Source: Euryodendron excelsum (Eukaryota; Streptophyta; Magnoliopsida; Ericales; Pentaphylacaceae). Taken from it: a stretch of DNA of 64,000 nucleotides. Of this stretch, positions 44,055 through 57,649 are shown piece after piece (positions within the stretch are counted from its first letter, which is position 1; every line of letters starts with the position of its first letter). Made by a program: the position numbers and the translations under genes. The notes under the pieces were generated by a model that ran no database searches, had not been told where the DNA came from, and saw only the letters and a list, made by a program, of their open reading frames with translations. The stretch lies in contig CM065381.1 of NCBI GenBank assembly GCA_033060915.1, forward strand, positions 35,101,836 to 35,165,835, given 5' to 3'.

Positions 44055-47000
44055 CCAAGTTTTCCAAAGTCAAGTCTTTTCAAATCTTCCAATCAAAATT
44101 CAATCTCTCGATTTTCCAATCCAATTTTCAATTCAATCCCTTTCTTCCAATCAACTCTTCTATTTTCAATCGGACTTTTATCCGAACTACTACTGACCTG
44201 ATTCCTGCAAAAGGATACGTAGGCAACCCTCATGGGTGCAGTCTCCACATTTTTCAAATTTTAAATTCCACAACATTTTTCAAGTTTCTATTTCCACAAA
44301 ATCTTTCCAAATCTCCAATCTATTTTCAAACTTTCAATTTCAAATTTCTATTTCCAAATCTCTATTTCTAATTTTTTGAACTTTCCAATTTCAAATCTAT
44401 CCTTTCAAATCTCTCTTCCAAAATCAAATCAAATTCTTCTTTTCAAATCTATTTCCAAATTTATTTTTTAACTCTCTTATTTTGCATTTGCATATCATGC
44501 ATCATGTTTTTCTAAACATTGTTTTCAAAGTGGATAAGATTGAACATATGTTAGTTGAAGACTCTCATGAGTGAATCTAGGGTAGATTGACATGTAGGTA
44601 CCGAAAGGGCGGGGTGGGGTGATGGCTTAGTGCGTCTTCCCTACACGTAAGCAACCTCCGAACCTTAGATCACTGATTTCGAAGACCAAAATGGAGTTAT
44701 TTTCAAAAACTGGCTAAATATTTTTCAAAGGTTGCCAAACAACCTGTTTTCCTAAAAAAACCTCTCTTGAGGAGATATTTTCAAAAACCTTTTCTAAAAA
44801 CCCTAAGTGTAGTCTTCGGATTATGCTTCGTTTTTAGGTGACCTAACTCACCTTAATCAAGTTAGGTTGCGACTCCAAATCTTTTCTAAAAGCCCTTTAT
44901 TCAAATCAATTTTCAATTCAAATATAATCGCACTCATTCCTTCTAGGAGGGTGAGTTCTAACGAGAGAGTACAGTATTTTTTTTCCGCTTATGTGTGTAT
45001 TCCTCGAGTGTGAAAAATTTGGGCGAGACAAACCCACGTGGTCTCCAGTTAGACTAAAAGAAAGCCCCCGACACGGTGACCTTCAATAGCCTAATCCTAC
45101 ACATGGACCGAGAAGTCCTTTGTTTCAAGCATGCCAGAAAGGGGGATAGAAGATGGGGGATTAAAATAGAAGAAAACCCAAGTGGGTTAGGAGAAAGAAG
45201 AGAAAGGGAAAAATTGCGTGAACGTAAATAGGGAGCCTACCTTGTATCTTCTTTATTTGCTTTCTCTACTTCGGTTCTTGCTTTGCTTTGCGTCGGTCTT
45301 CGAGAGCTTGCTTCGATCTTCAGGAGCTTTGGAGTTGCAGCACTTCGACTCTTCAATGAAAGCTTTGGAGGCTAGTATATGAGTGTATAAAGATGTATGT
45401 GAGTGTATGTGAGGCTAGGGTTTGGTGTATGGTGACTAGGGTTTGGAAAACCTAAAGGAAACTAGGGTTTGGCAAGGTTTCGAGCTCTGTATATCGAATA
45501 GAAAGGTTTTTGGACTGAGTTTGTGGATCCTTTTAATGCTGGAGGAGGCTTTATATTTATAGACAAAGGATTGACCTGACCCCTATTGTAGTGGTGCCAG
45601 GCAAAATTTTCTTTTGGCACCACTAGGAGTGGCGCTAGGCCAAATTTTGGCTTGGCACCACTGCTAGTGGCGCTAGCCACTTAGGAAAGTTTTAAAGTTG
45701 GCAAGTAATGTATCTTCAAAAGATTTGGGTGCTTGTACTAGTGACTGTTGCTCCCAGATTTTTCGCACTCAAGGAATACTCACACAAGCGGGAAAAATGT
45801 TGTACTCTCTCGTTAGAACTCACCCTCCTAGAAGAATGAGTGCGACTAGGTTTGAATTGAAAATTGATTTGAATAAAGGACTTTTGAAAAAAGTTTGGAG
45901 TGGCCACCTAACTTGATTAAGGTGAGTTAGGTCACCTAAAAACTAAGCATAATTCAAAGACCACACTTAGGGTTTTTAGAAAAAGGTTTTTGAAAATACC
46001 ACCTTAAGAGAGGGTTTTTGAGAAAACAAGTTGTTCAACAACCTTTGGAAAACATTTAGCCCTTTTGTGAAAATAACTTCGTTTTTGGTCTTTCGAAAAC
46101 AGTGATCTAGGTTCGGAGGTTGGTTACGTGTAGGGAAGATGCACTAAGCCATCACCCTACCCTGCCCTTTCGGTACCTACATGTCAATCTACCCTAGATT
46201 CACCTACGAGAGTCTTTAACTAACTAATGTTCAATCCTTTCCACTTTGAAAAATGATGTTTGAACATAAACTAACATAATGCATGATATGCAAGTGCAAG
46301 AAAAGAGATTTGGAAATTGATTTGAAAAGAGTTTGATTTGATTTGAAAAGAAAGAGATAGAAGCTTGAATTTGAAGATTGAAATTGGATTTGGAAATTGA
46401 AATTGAAGATTGAAAATAGGAATAGATCATAGAATTGGAAACCTGAAGAAAATTGTAGGATTGGAGATTGGAAAGAAATTGTAGAAATAGAATTTTGAAA
46501 AATGTTATGGAATTGGAAATTTGAAAAATATGTTAACCGCACCCATGAAGGTTGCCTACGTATCATTTTGGAGGAATCAGGTCAGTCGTAGTTCGGACAA
46601 GAGTCTGATTGAAAATAGAAGAGTTGATTGGAAGAAAGAGATTATTAAATTGGAATTTGGATTAGAATTGGAGAAGTAGGGAAATTTGGACTTTGATTGG
46701 AAGATTTGAAAAGATTGATTTTGAAAGACTTGATTTTAGGAAACCTAGACTTAGGAAAGACTTGAGACTTAGAAAAGATTTAACTTGACTTGGAAGGATT
46801 TTAGAAAAGATTTGACTCGAGCATCGGACTTGGAAAGATTAGGGAAGGTTGGATTTAAGAAAGATTCGAATTAGGAAAGTGTCATTTTAGGAAAGTTTTC
46901 GAAATAGAAAAGTTTTCGGATTAGGAAAGTTTCAACTTAAGAAAGTTTTGGAATTAGGAAAGTTTCAACTTAGGAAAGTTTTGAATTAAGAAAGTTTCAA

Positions 47001-48381
47001 CTTAGGAAAGTTTTGAATTAAGAAAATTTTGAAAAAGGGAAAGGTTTCAGTTTAGGAAAATTTTGATTTAGGAAAGTTTTAACTTAAGAAAGTTTCGAAT
47101 TTAGAAAGCTTTCAAAATAGGAAAGTTTCAAATTTGGAATGTTTTGAAATGGGGAAGTTTTGAAAGTAAGAAAGTTTTGAGTTTAGAAAGTTTTAAATTT
47201 GGAAAGATTTGAAGTTTAGGAAAGTTTAGAATTTTAGAAAGATTTAGAAAGTTTTAAAGAGATTTAACTTAAGAAAGTTTTGAATTTAGAAGGTTTAGGA
47301 TTTGGAAAGTTTTAAAGTTTAAGTTTTAGAAAATCTTGAGATTATGAAATGTTGAGTTTAGGAAAGATTTAAAAACTTAGATTTGAAAAGTTAAGATTTG
47401 AAAAGGGGAAGAATTAGGAAATGGTTGAATTAGGAAAGATGTGGAAGTTACGTTTTAAAATTTAGGAAAGATCTTTATGTTCAAGTTTTGGAAATTTAAG
47501 ATTTAGGAAAGGAGAAGATTAGGAAGGATTTGAATTAGGAAAGATTTACACTAGGAAGGGTTAAGATTCCTATTTCCTAAAACAAGGGATTGGATTTTGT
47601 TTCTAAAAGGGAAGATTTGATTTTGTTTCTAAAAATGAAGGATTGGATCTAGTTTCCTAAACGAGAAGATTAGATTTGGCTTTCTAGAGGGAAGATTTGA
47701 TTTTCCAAGGATTTGGAAAAGGAGATTTTAGAAACCCTAGATTTGGAAGACTATTGTTTTGACGTAGAAAATAGGTTTTGGAAATATGTAGAGTTTGGAT
47801 GTGAAAAGGGAGATTTTGGAAACCTAGATTTTAAGGCAAGTTTGAAAATCATATTTTTAGAGAGAAAACTAAGGTCTCCTAATTGTGGGTTCTAGGGCTT
47901 GATTTGGGCATCAAGAAAAGGGACTTTTGGAAAGTGCGTTTTTGGAAACGAAGATTTTTAGAAGGGAAAAATATAGAGAGAAGTTTTTAGAAAGTGAATT
48001 TGAAGGTAGAGTTTTTGGAAAGAGATTTTAAAAAGGAATTTTTTGGAAAGTGCGTTTTTGGAAATGAGTTTTTAGAAGGAAAATCCTAGAGTGGAGTTTC
48101 TAGAAGGAAGATTTCAGGAAGAAAGTTTTTAGAAAGATATTTGGTAGAAGATTGTTGGAGAGAGTTTTTGGAAATATTTTTAGGGAGCGTTTTTAGAAAG
48201 CAGATTTTGGGGAGAGGATTTTGGAAAGGAGTTGAAAAAGAGAGTTTTGAAACATAGATTTTGAGAAGGAGCTTTTGAAAACAACTTTAGAAAGGAGAGT
48301 TTTAGGAAAGTATGTTGAAAAAGAGATTTTCCGGAAAAAAGAGTTTTGAAATGAGAGTTTTTAGAAGGTATAAAAACATCT

Positions 48382-48436
48382 CACTTTCCTAAAGCGATTA
48401 TAACCATAAGAAGGCTAGAACCACTTTAAGAAAGCG
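48382..48436 (-). other. Leader stem-loop 2, S1
   Basis: Arms 48382-48405 and 48413-48436, loop ATAAGAA (minus-strand TTCTTAT). Confidence 0.63.
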
Positions 48437-48492
48437 GCTTTGAAAACAACAAGATTTGAAAATATGGACCATAAAAGCCACTTTAAATGTAA

Positions 48493-48547
48493 CATTTTCC
48501 TAAAGCAACCCTAGCCATGGAAAGGCTAGAATCACCCTAGGATTGTG
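48493..48547 (-). other. Leader stem-loop 1, S1
   Basis: Arms 48493-48516 and 48524-48547, loop ATGGAAA; the inner CTAGCC/GGCTAG pairs are perfect. Confidence 0.63.
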
Positions 48548-49258
48548 ATTTTGAAAACAAGTTTTGAAAAGGAGATGTTTATGCAATTTTGAAAACAAGT
48601 TTAATGCAAGCTTTGAAAACGGGTTTGAAAACAATTTTTGGAAGATGCAAGATCATGATATGCGCAATGCAAGTTTGGGGTTGTGAACATACAAGGTTAA
48701 GGCTTCACCACATAATCAAGGGGGCCGAACTCACGTGGTCTCCGGTTAGCCTAAAGGAAAGCCCCCAACACGGTGACCCTCTAATAGTCTAATCCTACAC
48801 ATGGATCGGGAGTCTCCTTGTTTCAAGCATGCAAAGAAGGGGGGGGGGGAAAGAGATAGGGGATTAAAATAGAGAAAACCCAAGTGGGTTAGGACAGAGA
48901 AGAGAGAGGGGGAAAGTGCAGAAATTTAAATAGAAAACCTACCTTGTGTCTTATTTATTTTGCGTGCCTTGCTTTTCTTCGGTCTTCGCTTCACTGCAGT
49001 TTTGATCTTCGAGGGCTCTTCTTCGATCTTCGAGAGCTTCGAGTTGCAGCAATCTAAATCTTCAATGGAGGCTTGAGGCTAGTGTATAAGTGTATAGGAG
49101 TGTGTATGAGTGTATATAGGCTTAGGGTTTGTATATGGTGGCTAGGGTTTGGAAAACCTAGGGAAGCTAGGGTTTTGGGAGTTTACGAACTCTGTGTATT
49201 GAAAATTAGGGTTTTTAGACTGAGATTGCGGACCCCTTTCACGTTGGAAGAGGCTCTG

Positions 49259-49390
49259 TATTTATAGAGAAAGGAATCCATTGGCGCCTATTGTAGTGGC
49301 GCCAGGCTAAAAATTACACTAGCACCACTAGAAGTGGCGCCAGGCCATTTTTTGGCTTAGCGCCACTACTAGTGGCGCCAGCCATTTAGG
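49259..49390 (-). promoter_or_regulatory. S1 LTR promoter region
   Basis: Minus-strand TATAAATA (49266-49259) with GGCGCCACT/AGTGGCGCC blocks upstream between 49290 and 49390. It matches the M promoter layout. Confidence 0.7.
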
Positions 49391-52300
49391 AAATGTTTAA
49401 GGTTGGCAAGCAACGTATCTTTGACTAGATTTGGGCTCCTGTACTAGTGACTACCATGCAATTTTTAGTCTGGCTTCACTAGGAGTGACTCCGAAAAGTC
49501 CGGGAATGATTTAAGGGACCGGCAATGGCCTGAAAGGCTGGAAAAGAGCAGGAACACTTAGAATAGTGTCTTAGAGGTATTTGACTTGGAAAATGAGGAT
49601 AGGATGTGTCGAAAAGATTGACCGAGCCTTTAGGGGCAAAACGGTCAATCAGGTCGGAAAACTGCCGGGACAGACTTGGACTGTCCCGGAAGAAGACTCA
49701 AGATTTGGAAACATTATTAGAATGTTCCCAAAGGTTGCCGATTTGATACCCAGAGCCGGTGTGGTCGGGAAAGGCGACCGGCCCTCCAGGGGCAAAATGG
49801 TCATTTTGTACCGGGTTTACCGGAATTGACTCGGAATGATCTGGAAAGGCAGAGGAAGGTTGAGAATACTATAAGAAGCAATCTCAGGAGGTTACCGGTT
49901 TGATATCCAGAGCCGGTGTGGTTAGAAAAAGGCGACCGGCCCACTAGGGGCAAAACGGTCATTTTGCACCGAGTTTACCGGAATTGACTCGGAATGATCC
50001 GGAAAGATAGAGGAAAGTTGAAAATACTATAAGAATCATTCTCGGGAGGTTACCGGTTTGATACCCAGAGCCGGTGTGGTTCCCGGGGCGTTCGGAGGCC
50101 TAGGGGTGAAATGGTCATCTTGACCGAAAAGTCTTGGAATTGGCTCAAAACTGACTAGAAGGCACTTAATCATGCTAGATTGCCTTTAAGACAATCTTGG
50201 AAGGTTGGACTTACTGTTCTGAAGACTCAGGTGTGTTCTCAAGAAACGTGCCGGAAAAGGCCCAAGGGGCAGTTTGGTTATTTTTTCATCGAAGTGGGCT
50301 AGCAGGCACTGGTGTTGACCTAGGTTTTGAGTATTTCCACCACTCTGACGGCGGTCGTGTGATACAGGGGTTTGTTGGCAATTTCCTATATCGACCTGTT
50401 TACGAGTATTTTTGTTACTCTGACAGTTGCGATATTTCTGAGTATTTCCGCTACTCTGACGGTTCGCGATCATTCCCAAGACTGCCTAATCTCGGGAAGC
50501 TGCTAAAGGGACTTAGCGTCTGAGAATCAACTTTCTTGAAAGGCGTGCCTAAACGGACATATCTGCATTGGCGGGCTAGCAGGTGCCAAAGGTGGACCGT
50601 TCTATCATCTAGGGGACTTGGGGTCTCGTCCAGGTCGACAGGTTTAAAAGGACTTACCGTTTCGAAGAGATTTTCTTTGAAAAACGCACCGGACCATCTC
50701 GAGGAATAAACTGTCTCGAGAGAGGGATTGGAATTGGAAAGGGGTCTTATCGTCTTCGGAAAGACGTGCCTGATTGGAGTAGATTTATCGTCTCGAGGAA
50801 TAAACTGTCTCGAAAGAGGGATAGGAATTGGAAAGGGGTCTTATCGTCTTCAACAAGACGTGCCTCATTGGAGTAGATTTACCGTCTCGAGGAATCAACT
50901 GTCACGAGAGAGGGATTGAAATTGGAGAGGGGTCTTATCGTCTTCAAAAAGACGTGCCTGATTGGAGTAGATTTACCGTCTCGAGTAATCAACTGTCTCG
51001 AGAGAGGGATTATAATTGGAAAGGGGTCTTATCATCTTCGGAAAGACGCGCCTGATTCGGAATATGGAAAGGATAATGCCCCCTAAGGGCATTTTGGTCA
51101 TTTTGCTTCTCTTTGGGCCCGGTGGCACCCGTGAAGCGATGAATGGACGGGATTAGACTTAGATAGTTGATTTCGATTGGAATTTGTTCATATTGACTTA
51201 AGTACAAGTCTGGACGGAGTGTAGACTGCCGAGCGGTCAAAATTGGGGTGCTTACAGTGACTATCATGTAATTTTTAGCCTAGCTTCACTATGAGTGACT
51301 TTGGAACGTCCGGGAATGATTTAAATGGCTAGGAAAGACCCAAAGGGCTGGAAAGGGACAGGAATCCTTAGAATAGTGTCCCGGGGGTAGTAGACTTGAA
51401 GAACGATGTCAAGATTTGTTTGAATGGTTGACCGGGCTATTAGGGGCAAGGGGCAAAATGATCAATCGAACTAGAAAACTACCGGGATGGACTCAAAATA
51501 TCCTGAAAGAAGACTCGAGACTTGGAAACATTACCTAGAATGTTTCAGGAGGTTATCGGTTGGATACCCAGAGCCAGTATGGTTGGAAGAGGCAACCGGC
51601 CAACTAGGGGCAAAACGGTCATTTTGTATCAAGTTTGCTAGAACTGACTCAGATGGCCTAGAAATGTATCAGAAGGTCGGGGATACTATCAAAAGCATCC
51701 CCGGGAGGTTACCCGTTTGATACCCAAAGCTGGTGTGGTTCCCGAGGCTGTCGGATGCCTAGGGGCAAAATGGTCATTTTGGCCGGAGAGTCCCGGAATT
51801 GGCTCAAAACCGACTGGAAGGCACCTAATTGTGCCGGATTGTCCTTAGGACAGTCTTGGAAGGGTGGAATTAACGTTTTGAGGGCTTAGGTATTTTTTCA
51901 AGAAACGTACTGAAAAATAGCCCTAGGGGCAGTTTGGTCATTTTTCACCGGAGTGGGCTAGCAGACACTAGTGTTGACCTGGGTTTTGAGTGTTTCTGTC
52001 ACTCTGATGGCGGTCTCGTGACACAGGTGTTTGTTGGCAATTCCCTATATCGACCTATTTAGGAGTGTTTCTGCCACTCTGACGGTTGCAATGTTTACGA
52101 GTATTTTTGTTACTCTAACGGGTCGCAATCATTCTAGAGATTGCTTGATCTCGAAAAGCTGCTTGGTGGACTTATTACCTGAGGAATAAACTTTCTTGAA
52201 AGACATGCTAAATAATAGACATTTCTTCATTGGCAGGCTAGCAAGTGCCAAAGGTGGACCGTTCTACCATCTCGTGGACTTGGGGTCTTGTCCCGGTTGA

Positions 52301-54534
52301 CGGTGTAAGCACCCCATTTTTGCCCGCTCGGCAGTCTCTAGTCCGTCCCAACTTGAGTTCAAGTCAATATCGACATATTACAGAATACTAGTCCTAATCC
52401 AATCAATTCATTGCTTTACGGGTCCACTAGGCCCAAATACAAGCAAAATAACCAAAATGCCCATGTGGGCGTTGTTCAGTCCAATCTCGTAGGCGCATCT
52501 TCCCAAAGACGGTAAGTCTCCTTTTCCAGTCCAATTTCAATCCCTCTTTTGAGAAAGTTGATTCCCCAAGACGGTAAGTCTATCCTGTTCGGCACGTTTT
52601 CTGAAGAAAGTTTCTTCAGAACGGTAAACCCCTTCAAACCTGTCGACTGGGACGAGACCCTAAGTCCCCAAGATGGTAGAACGGTCCACCTTTGGCGCTT
52701 GCTAAACTGCCAATGTAGAAATGTCCATTTTGGCACACCTTTTGAGAAAGTTGATTCCTCAGGCACTAAGTCTCTTTAGCAGCTTCCTAAGATCAGGCAG
52801 TCTCGGGAATGATCGTGAACCGTCAGAGTAGCGAAATTGCTCGTAAACATTGCAACCGTTAGAGTAGCGGAAATACTCGCAAACAGGTCGATATAGGGAA
52901 TTGCCAACAAACCCCTATATCACAGGACCATCGTCAGAGTGGCAGAAGCACTCAAAACCTAGGTCAACACCGATGCCTGCTAGCCCACTTTGGTGAAAAA
53001 TGACCAAACTGCCCCTTGGGCCATTTCGGCACGTTTTTTGAGAAAGTACCTAAGTCCTCAGAATGGTAAGTCCACCCTTCCAAGATCATCTTAGAGACGA
53101 TCTAGCATGATTAGGTGCCTTCTAGTCAGTTTCGCACCAATTCCGAGACCTTCCGGTTAAGATGATCATTTTACCCCTAGGCATCTGAACGCCCCAAGAA
53201 CCACACTGACTCTGGGTATCAAACTGGTAATCTCCCAAGAATGCTTTTCATAGTAGTCTCGACCTTCCATTATCTTTTCAGATCATTCCGAGTCAATTCC
53301 GGCAAACCTAGTGTAAAATGACCATTTTGCCCCTGGTGAGCCGGTCGCCTTTTCCAGCCACACCGGCTTTGGGTATCAAACCGGTAACCTTTGGGAACAT
53401 TCTAAATAATGTTTCCAAATCTCGAGTCTTCTTCCTGGACATTCTGAGTCCATCCCGTCAGCTTTCCTACCCGATTAACCATTTTGCCCCTAATGGCCCG
53501 ATCAACCCTTCCAACACATCTTGTCATCATTTTTCAAGTCTAATACCTCCGGGACCCTATTCTGAGGGTTCCTATCCCTTTCTGGCTTTCCGATCCATTC
53601 CCGGTCTCTTAAATCATTCCCGGACCTTCTAGAGCCATTCCTAGTGAAGCTAGGCTAAAAATTACATGATAGTCACTAGTACAGACGTCCAAATCTTTTG
53701 AAGATATGTTGCTTGTCGACCTTAAAACTTTCCTAACTGGCTGGTGCCACTACTAGTGGTGTCAAGCCGATATTTGGCCTAGCGCCACTCCTAGTGGCAC
53801 TAGAAGGATTTTTGGCCTAGCGCCACTGCAATAGGTGCCAGGTCATTCTTCTCTCTATAAATACAGAGCCTTCTCCAGTGTGAAAGAGGTTCGCAAACTC
53901 AGTCTAAAAATCCTACTTTTCGATACACAGAGCTCATGGCCTCCCTAAACCCTAGCTTCTTTAGGTTTTCCAAACCCTAGCCTCCATACACAAACCCTAC
54001 ACTTATATACACTCATATACACTCACATACACTCATACACTAGCCTCCAAAGCATCCATTGAAGACTTGAAGTGCTGCAAACTGAAGCTCTCGAAGATCA
54101 AGACGAAGACTAAAGTGAAGACCGAAGCAAAGCAAGAAAAACAAAGCCGCAAAGCAAAGTAAAATAAACAAGACACAAGATAAGCTTTCTCTTTAAGTTT
54201 ACGTATCTTCCCCCTCTCTTCTCTCTCCTAACCCACTTGGGTTTTCTTCTATTTTAATCCACTATCTTCTTCCCCCCCTTTCTTGCATGCTTGAAACAAG
54301 GAATTTTCCGGTTCATGTGTAGGATTAGGCTATTGGAGGGTCACCGTGTCAGGGGCTTTCTTTTAGTCTAACTGGACACCACGTGGGTTGGCCCCCTTAA
54401 TTATGTGGTGAAGCCTTAACCTTGTATGTTCACGATCCCAATTTGCATTGTGCATATCATGATCTTGAATTCTTCCAAAATTCGTTTTCAAACTCGTTTT
54501 CAAAAGCTTGCATCAAAATCTTATTTTTCAAATT

Positions 54535-54589
54535 CACAATCCTAGGATGATTATAGCCTTTTCATGGTTAGGGTTGCTTTAGGAAAGTG
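54535..54589 (+). other. Leader stem-loop 1, S2
   Basis: Arms 54535-54558 and 54566-54589 around the loop TTTTCAT. Confidence 0.63.
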
Positions 54590-54646
54590 TTACATTTGAA
54601 GTGACCAATATGGTTCATATTTTCAAAACATTGTTGTTTTCAAAAC

Positions 54647-54701
54647 CACTATCTTAAAGTGGTTCTAACCTTCTTATGGTTAGAATCGCTTTAGGAAAGT
54701 G
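54647..54701 (+). other. Leader stem-loop 2, S2
   Basis: Arms 54647-54670 and 54678-54701 around the loop TTCTTAT; the best-paired copy, with 20 of 24 positions complementary and the differences mostly G-U-compatible. Confidence 0.7.
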
Positions 54702-57172
54702 AGATATTTTATATACCTTCTAAAATATCTCTTCTCAAAAATCTCATCCTAAAAATCTCTTTTCCAATATGCTTTCCATAAACTCTCTTCAAATTCCTTT
54801 TCAAAATTGGTTTTAAAAACTTCCTCCAAAAATTTATTTTTCAAAACTTCCATTTAAACTCCTTTCCAAAAAGCTCTCTTCAAAATTCCTTTTCTAAAAA
54901 CACTCCCTAGGTTTCCTTCTTAGAAAACTCTCTCCCTAAATCTCTTTCCTAAAAACTCTTTCCATCAATCTCCTTCCAAAAATTCCCTTCCAAAAACTCT
55001 CTCTTTTCAAGATTCACTTTCTAAAAACTCCTTTCTAAGATTGCCTTCCGAAAATCTCCCTTTCTAAAAACTCACTCTCCAAAAATCTCTTTCTTAGAGT
55101 CCAAATTAAACCCTAGGACCCACAATTAGGAAACCCTAATTTCCTTTCTCAAAAACATGATTTTCAATCTTGCTTTAAAACCTAGGTTTCCAAAATCTCC
55201 TTTTTTACACCAAAATCATAAGTTTCCAAAACCTATTTTCTACATTAAAACTATAGTTTTCCAAATCCATGCCAAATCAAATCTTCCCCTTTAGGAAACC
55301 AAATCCAATCTCCCATTTAGGAAACTAGATTCTCTCCTCCGTTTTTGGAAACAAAATCAAACCATCTCTTTTTTAGAAGCAAAATCCAATCCTTTGTTTT
55401 AGGAAATGGGAATCTCAATCCTTCCAAACCCAAATATTTCCTAATTCAAATCTTTCCTAATCTCTTACCTTCTTAAACCTTAGGTTTTCAACTTCAAGCT
55501 TCCAAATCTTTCCTAATTCAACCCTTTCCTAGTTCCATCCCTTTCCAAATATTAACTTTTCAAATATAAATCTTCAAATCTTTCTTAAATTCAAACCTAT
55601 CCTAATTTTAAGAATTTCTAAAACTCAAACTTTGAATCTTTCTAAAATTCTAAACTTTCAAACTTTCTAAATTCGAATCTTTCCAAATCTAAAACATGCT
55701 AAATTCAAAACTTTCCTAAAATGAAACTTTCCTAAAATGAAACTTTCCTAATTCAAATATTTTCTAAATTCCAATCTTTCCCTAATCTTCCAAGTTCAAC
55801 ACTCGAGCCAAATTTTTCCTAAGTCTCAAGTCTTTCTTAAGCCTAGGTTTCCTAAAACCAAGCTTTCCAAAATCAAATCTTTTCAAATCTTTCAATCCAA
55901 ATTCCAATTCAATTTCTTTTTCCAATCAAACCTTCTATCTTCAATCGGACTCTGGTCCGAACTACGACTGACCTGATTCCTCAAAAAGGATACGTAGGGA
56001 ACCCTAATGGATGAGGTTACAACCTTTTTCAAATTTTCAATTCCACAACTTCTTTCAAATCTCCAATTCTACAACCTTTTTTAAGTTTCTAATTCCATGA
56101 TCTATTTCCAACTTCCATTTCCAAATTTCTATTTCTAATTTCTAAAACTTTCCAATTTTAAATTTATCTTTTCAAATTTCTTTTTAAATCAAATCAATTT
56201 CTTTTCAAATCAATTTCCAAATCAAATCTCTTTTCTTGCACTTGCATATCATGCATCATGTCTTTTAAAACATTCTTTTTCTAAAGTGGATAGGATTGGA
56301 CATTTGTTAGTTGAAGATTTTCATAGGTGAATTTAGGGTAAATAGACATGTAGGTACCGTAAGGGCGGGGTAGGGTGATGGCTTAGTGCGTCTTCCCTAC
56401 ACGTAACCAACCTCTGAACCTAGAATCACTGTTATCGAGAGACCAAATGGAGTTATTTTCAAAAAAGGGCTTAAATATTTTTCCAAAGGTTGCCAAACAA
56501 CCTGCTTTCTTAAAAACCTCTCTTGAGGAGATATTTTGAAAATTATTTTCTGAAAACCCTAAGTGTAGTCATTGGATTATGCTTAATTTTTAAGTGACCT
56601 AACTCACCTTAATCAAGTTAGGTGGCGACTCCAAATGTTTTTCAAAAACCCTTTATTTAAATCTATTTTCAATTCAAACCTAGTCACATTCATTCTTCGA
56701 GGATGAGTTCTAGCGAGAGAGTACAGTATTTTTTTCGCTTGTGTGTGTATTCCTCGAGTGTGAAAAATCTGGGCACGACGGACGGGTTTGAAGGAACTTA
56801 CTGTTCTGAAGAGTTCTCTCGGAAACGTGCCAGACCGGATGGACTTACCACCTTGAGGAATTAACTTTCTCGAAGGACGTGTCAAATTTAATTGGAATTA
56901 GAATTGGATTGGGATTAGATTTGAACTGGAATTGAGATTTAAAAAGGGACTTATCATCTTCGAAAAGACGTGCCCACCGGAATTGGACCGAACATTGCCC
57001 CTAGGGGCATTTTGGTCATTTTGCCTCTATTTGAGCCCAATGGGCCTGCAAAGTGATGGATTACTGATTTAGGTTTAGAAAACTGATTTACATTGGAATA
57101 TGTCCGTATTGACTTGAACTCAAGTCTGGACAGACTGGAGACTACTGAGCGGGTAAATATGGGGTGCTTATA

Positions 57173-57300
57173 GCTGTCCTTCTTTTTCTATTTTTGTTTG
57201 TCGAAGATAGAAAACGGTAGAGTAAGAGTCCCATATTGACCGTGAGGTGGTCGGAGGGACGGACCTTCGAAGTTTTTGAAAACGGGAGCTTAAAAATGGA
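57173..57300 (-). promoter_or_regulatory. Polypurine tract and 3' interior end of X
   Basis: The minus strand reads AAAAATAGAAAAAGAAGGAC then AGC directly before the LTR start at 57172. The adjoining ~100 bp is shared with M (39290-39397) and Y (6081-6170). Confidence 0.7.
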
Positions 57301-57362
57301 TATTGAGTTCAACAGACCTTTGAAATCGAGTTTTGGCGGGAAAAAAGGCAAAACTACCCGGG

Positions 57363-57649
57363 ATTGGAAACTAGCGCCACTAGTAGTAGCACCACTAGTA
57401 GTGGCGCCTTTGTTAAAATTGGCTTGGCACCACTACTAGTGGCCCCAGGCCTGGGATTAAAACCAACAAACTGCTGGTTCGATGTTGTCGCGGGCGTTGA
57501 GAGATTTTCGAGAAACTGAGAGCCTTTGCATGGAAATCGACTTGGACATTGAAGGAGTGCTTCATAAGGACCACGAGGGATTGCCGAAAGCAGACACCAT
57601 CGTCGAAAAAGTCACCAAAAGAGAAAATTTTGCCAGAGAACTCCAAGAG
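57363..57649 (+). promoter_or_regulatory. Palindromes and presumed exon 1 of the X antisense gene
   Basis: GGCGCC-type palindromes at 57372-57408 and 57427-57444 precede an exon-like block ending CCAAGAG before GTGAGT at 57650. The block happens to be open for 56 codons from 57482, but the M copy is not open, so coding is doubtful. Confidence 0.5.

Larger units (their letters stand above)
23187..45030 (+). mobile_element. Element M, Tat/Ogre-type retrotransposon with pol and antisense gene
   Basis: A complete 21.8-kb structure: 5' LTR (23187-28272), primer binding site, leader, protease ORF, broken pol, antisense mobile-domain gene, polypurine tract and 3' LTR (39398-45030), flanked by a 5-bp duplication. 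Very long LTRs, dual RNase H and absence of a chromodomain place it in the Tat/Ogre branch of Ty3/gypsy. It lacks a recognisable gag and has six stops in pol, so it is not autonomous now. It is nested in the 3' LTR of X. Confidence 0.92.
39398..45030 (+). repeat. 3' LTR of element M
   Basis: 5,633 bp, TGTAAGCACC...GGGCGAGACA. It is colinear with 23187-28272. By eye, divergence from the 5' LTR is about 6-10% near both ends but about 1% or less between ~41820 and ~43510. It contains a ~520-bp tandem duplication (43011-44054) absent from the 5' LTR, and an 11-12 bp C run near 41680. Confidence 0.92.
45746..51256 (-). repeat. Solo LTR S1
   Basis: A 5,511-bp LTR with no interior. The minus strand starts TGTAAGCACCCC at 51256 and ends GGGAGCAACA at 45746. 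GTGAC flanks both sides (45741-45745 and 51257-51261). It contains U3 repeats (49460-51240), a TATA box (49266-49259) with GGCGCC palindromes upstream (49290-49390), both stem-loops and an extended pyrimidine/purine tract. It arose by recombination between two LTRs after insertion into the X LTR. Confidence 0.9.
52304..56780 (+). repeat. Solo LTR S2
   Basis: A 4,477-bp LTR with no interior, from TGTAAGCACC (52304) to GGGCACGACG (56780; the last base is changed from A). GACGG flanks both sides (52299-52303 and 56781-56785). The flanks join into a sequence colinear with S1 50625-50665, so it lies in the X LTR. The TATA box is at 53856-53863, palindromes at about 53745-53830. Confidence 0.9.
20444..57172 (-). 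repeat. 3' LTR of X, split in four by M, S1 and S2
   Basis: The pieces are 20444-23186, 45031-45745, 51257-52303 and 56781-57172. Removing the three insertions and one copy of each 5-bp duplication gives a continuous LTR of about 4.9 kb, colinear with S1. The minus strand ends near GGGGCGCAATA at 20444 and begins TATAAGCACCCC at 57172 (one change from TGTAAGC). The TATA-like box is in the second piece (45561-45554), with GGCGC palindromes upstream at 45590-45680. Confidence 0.85.
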
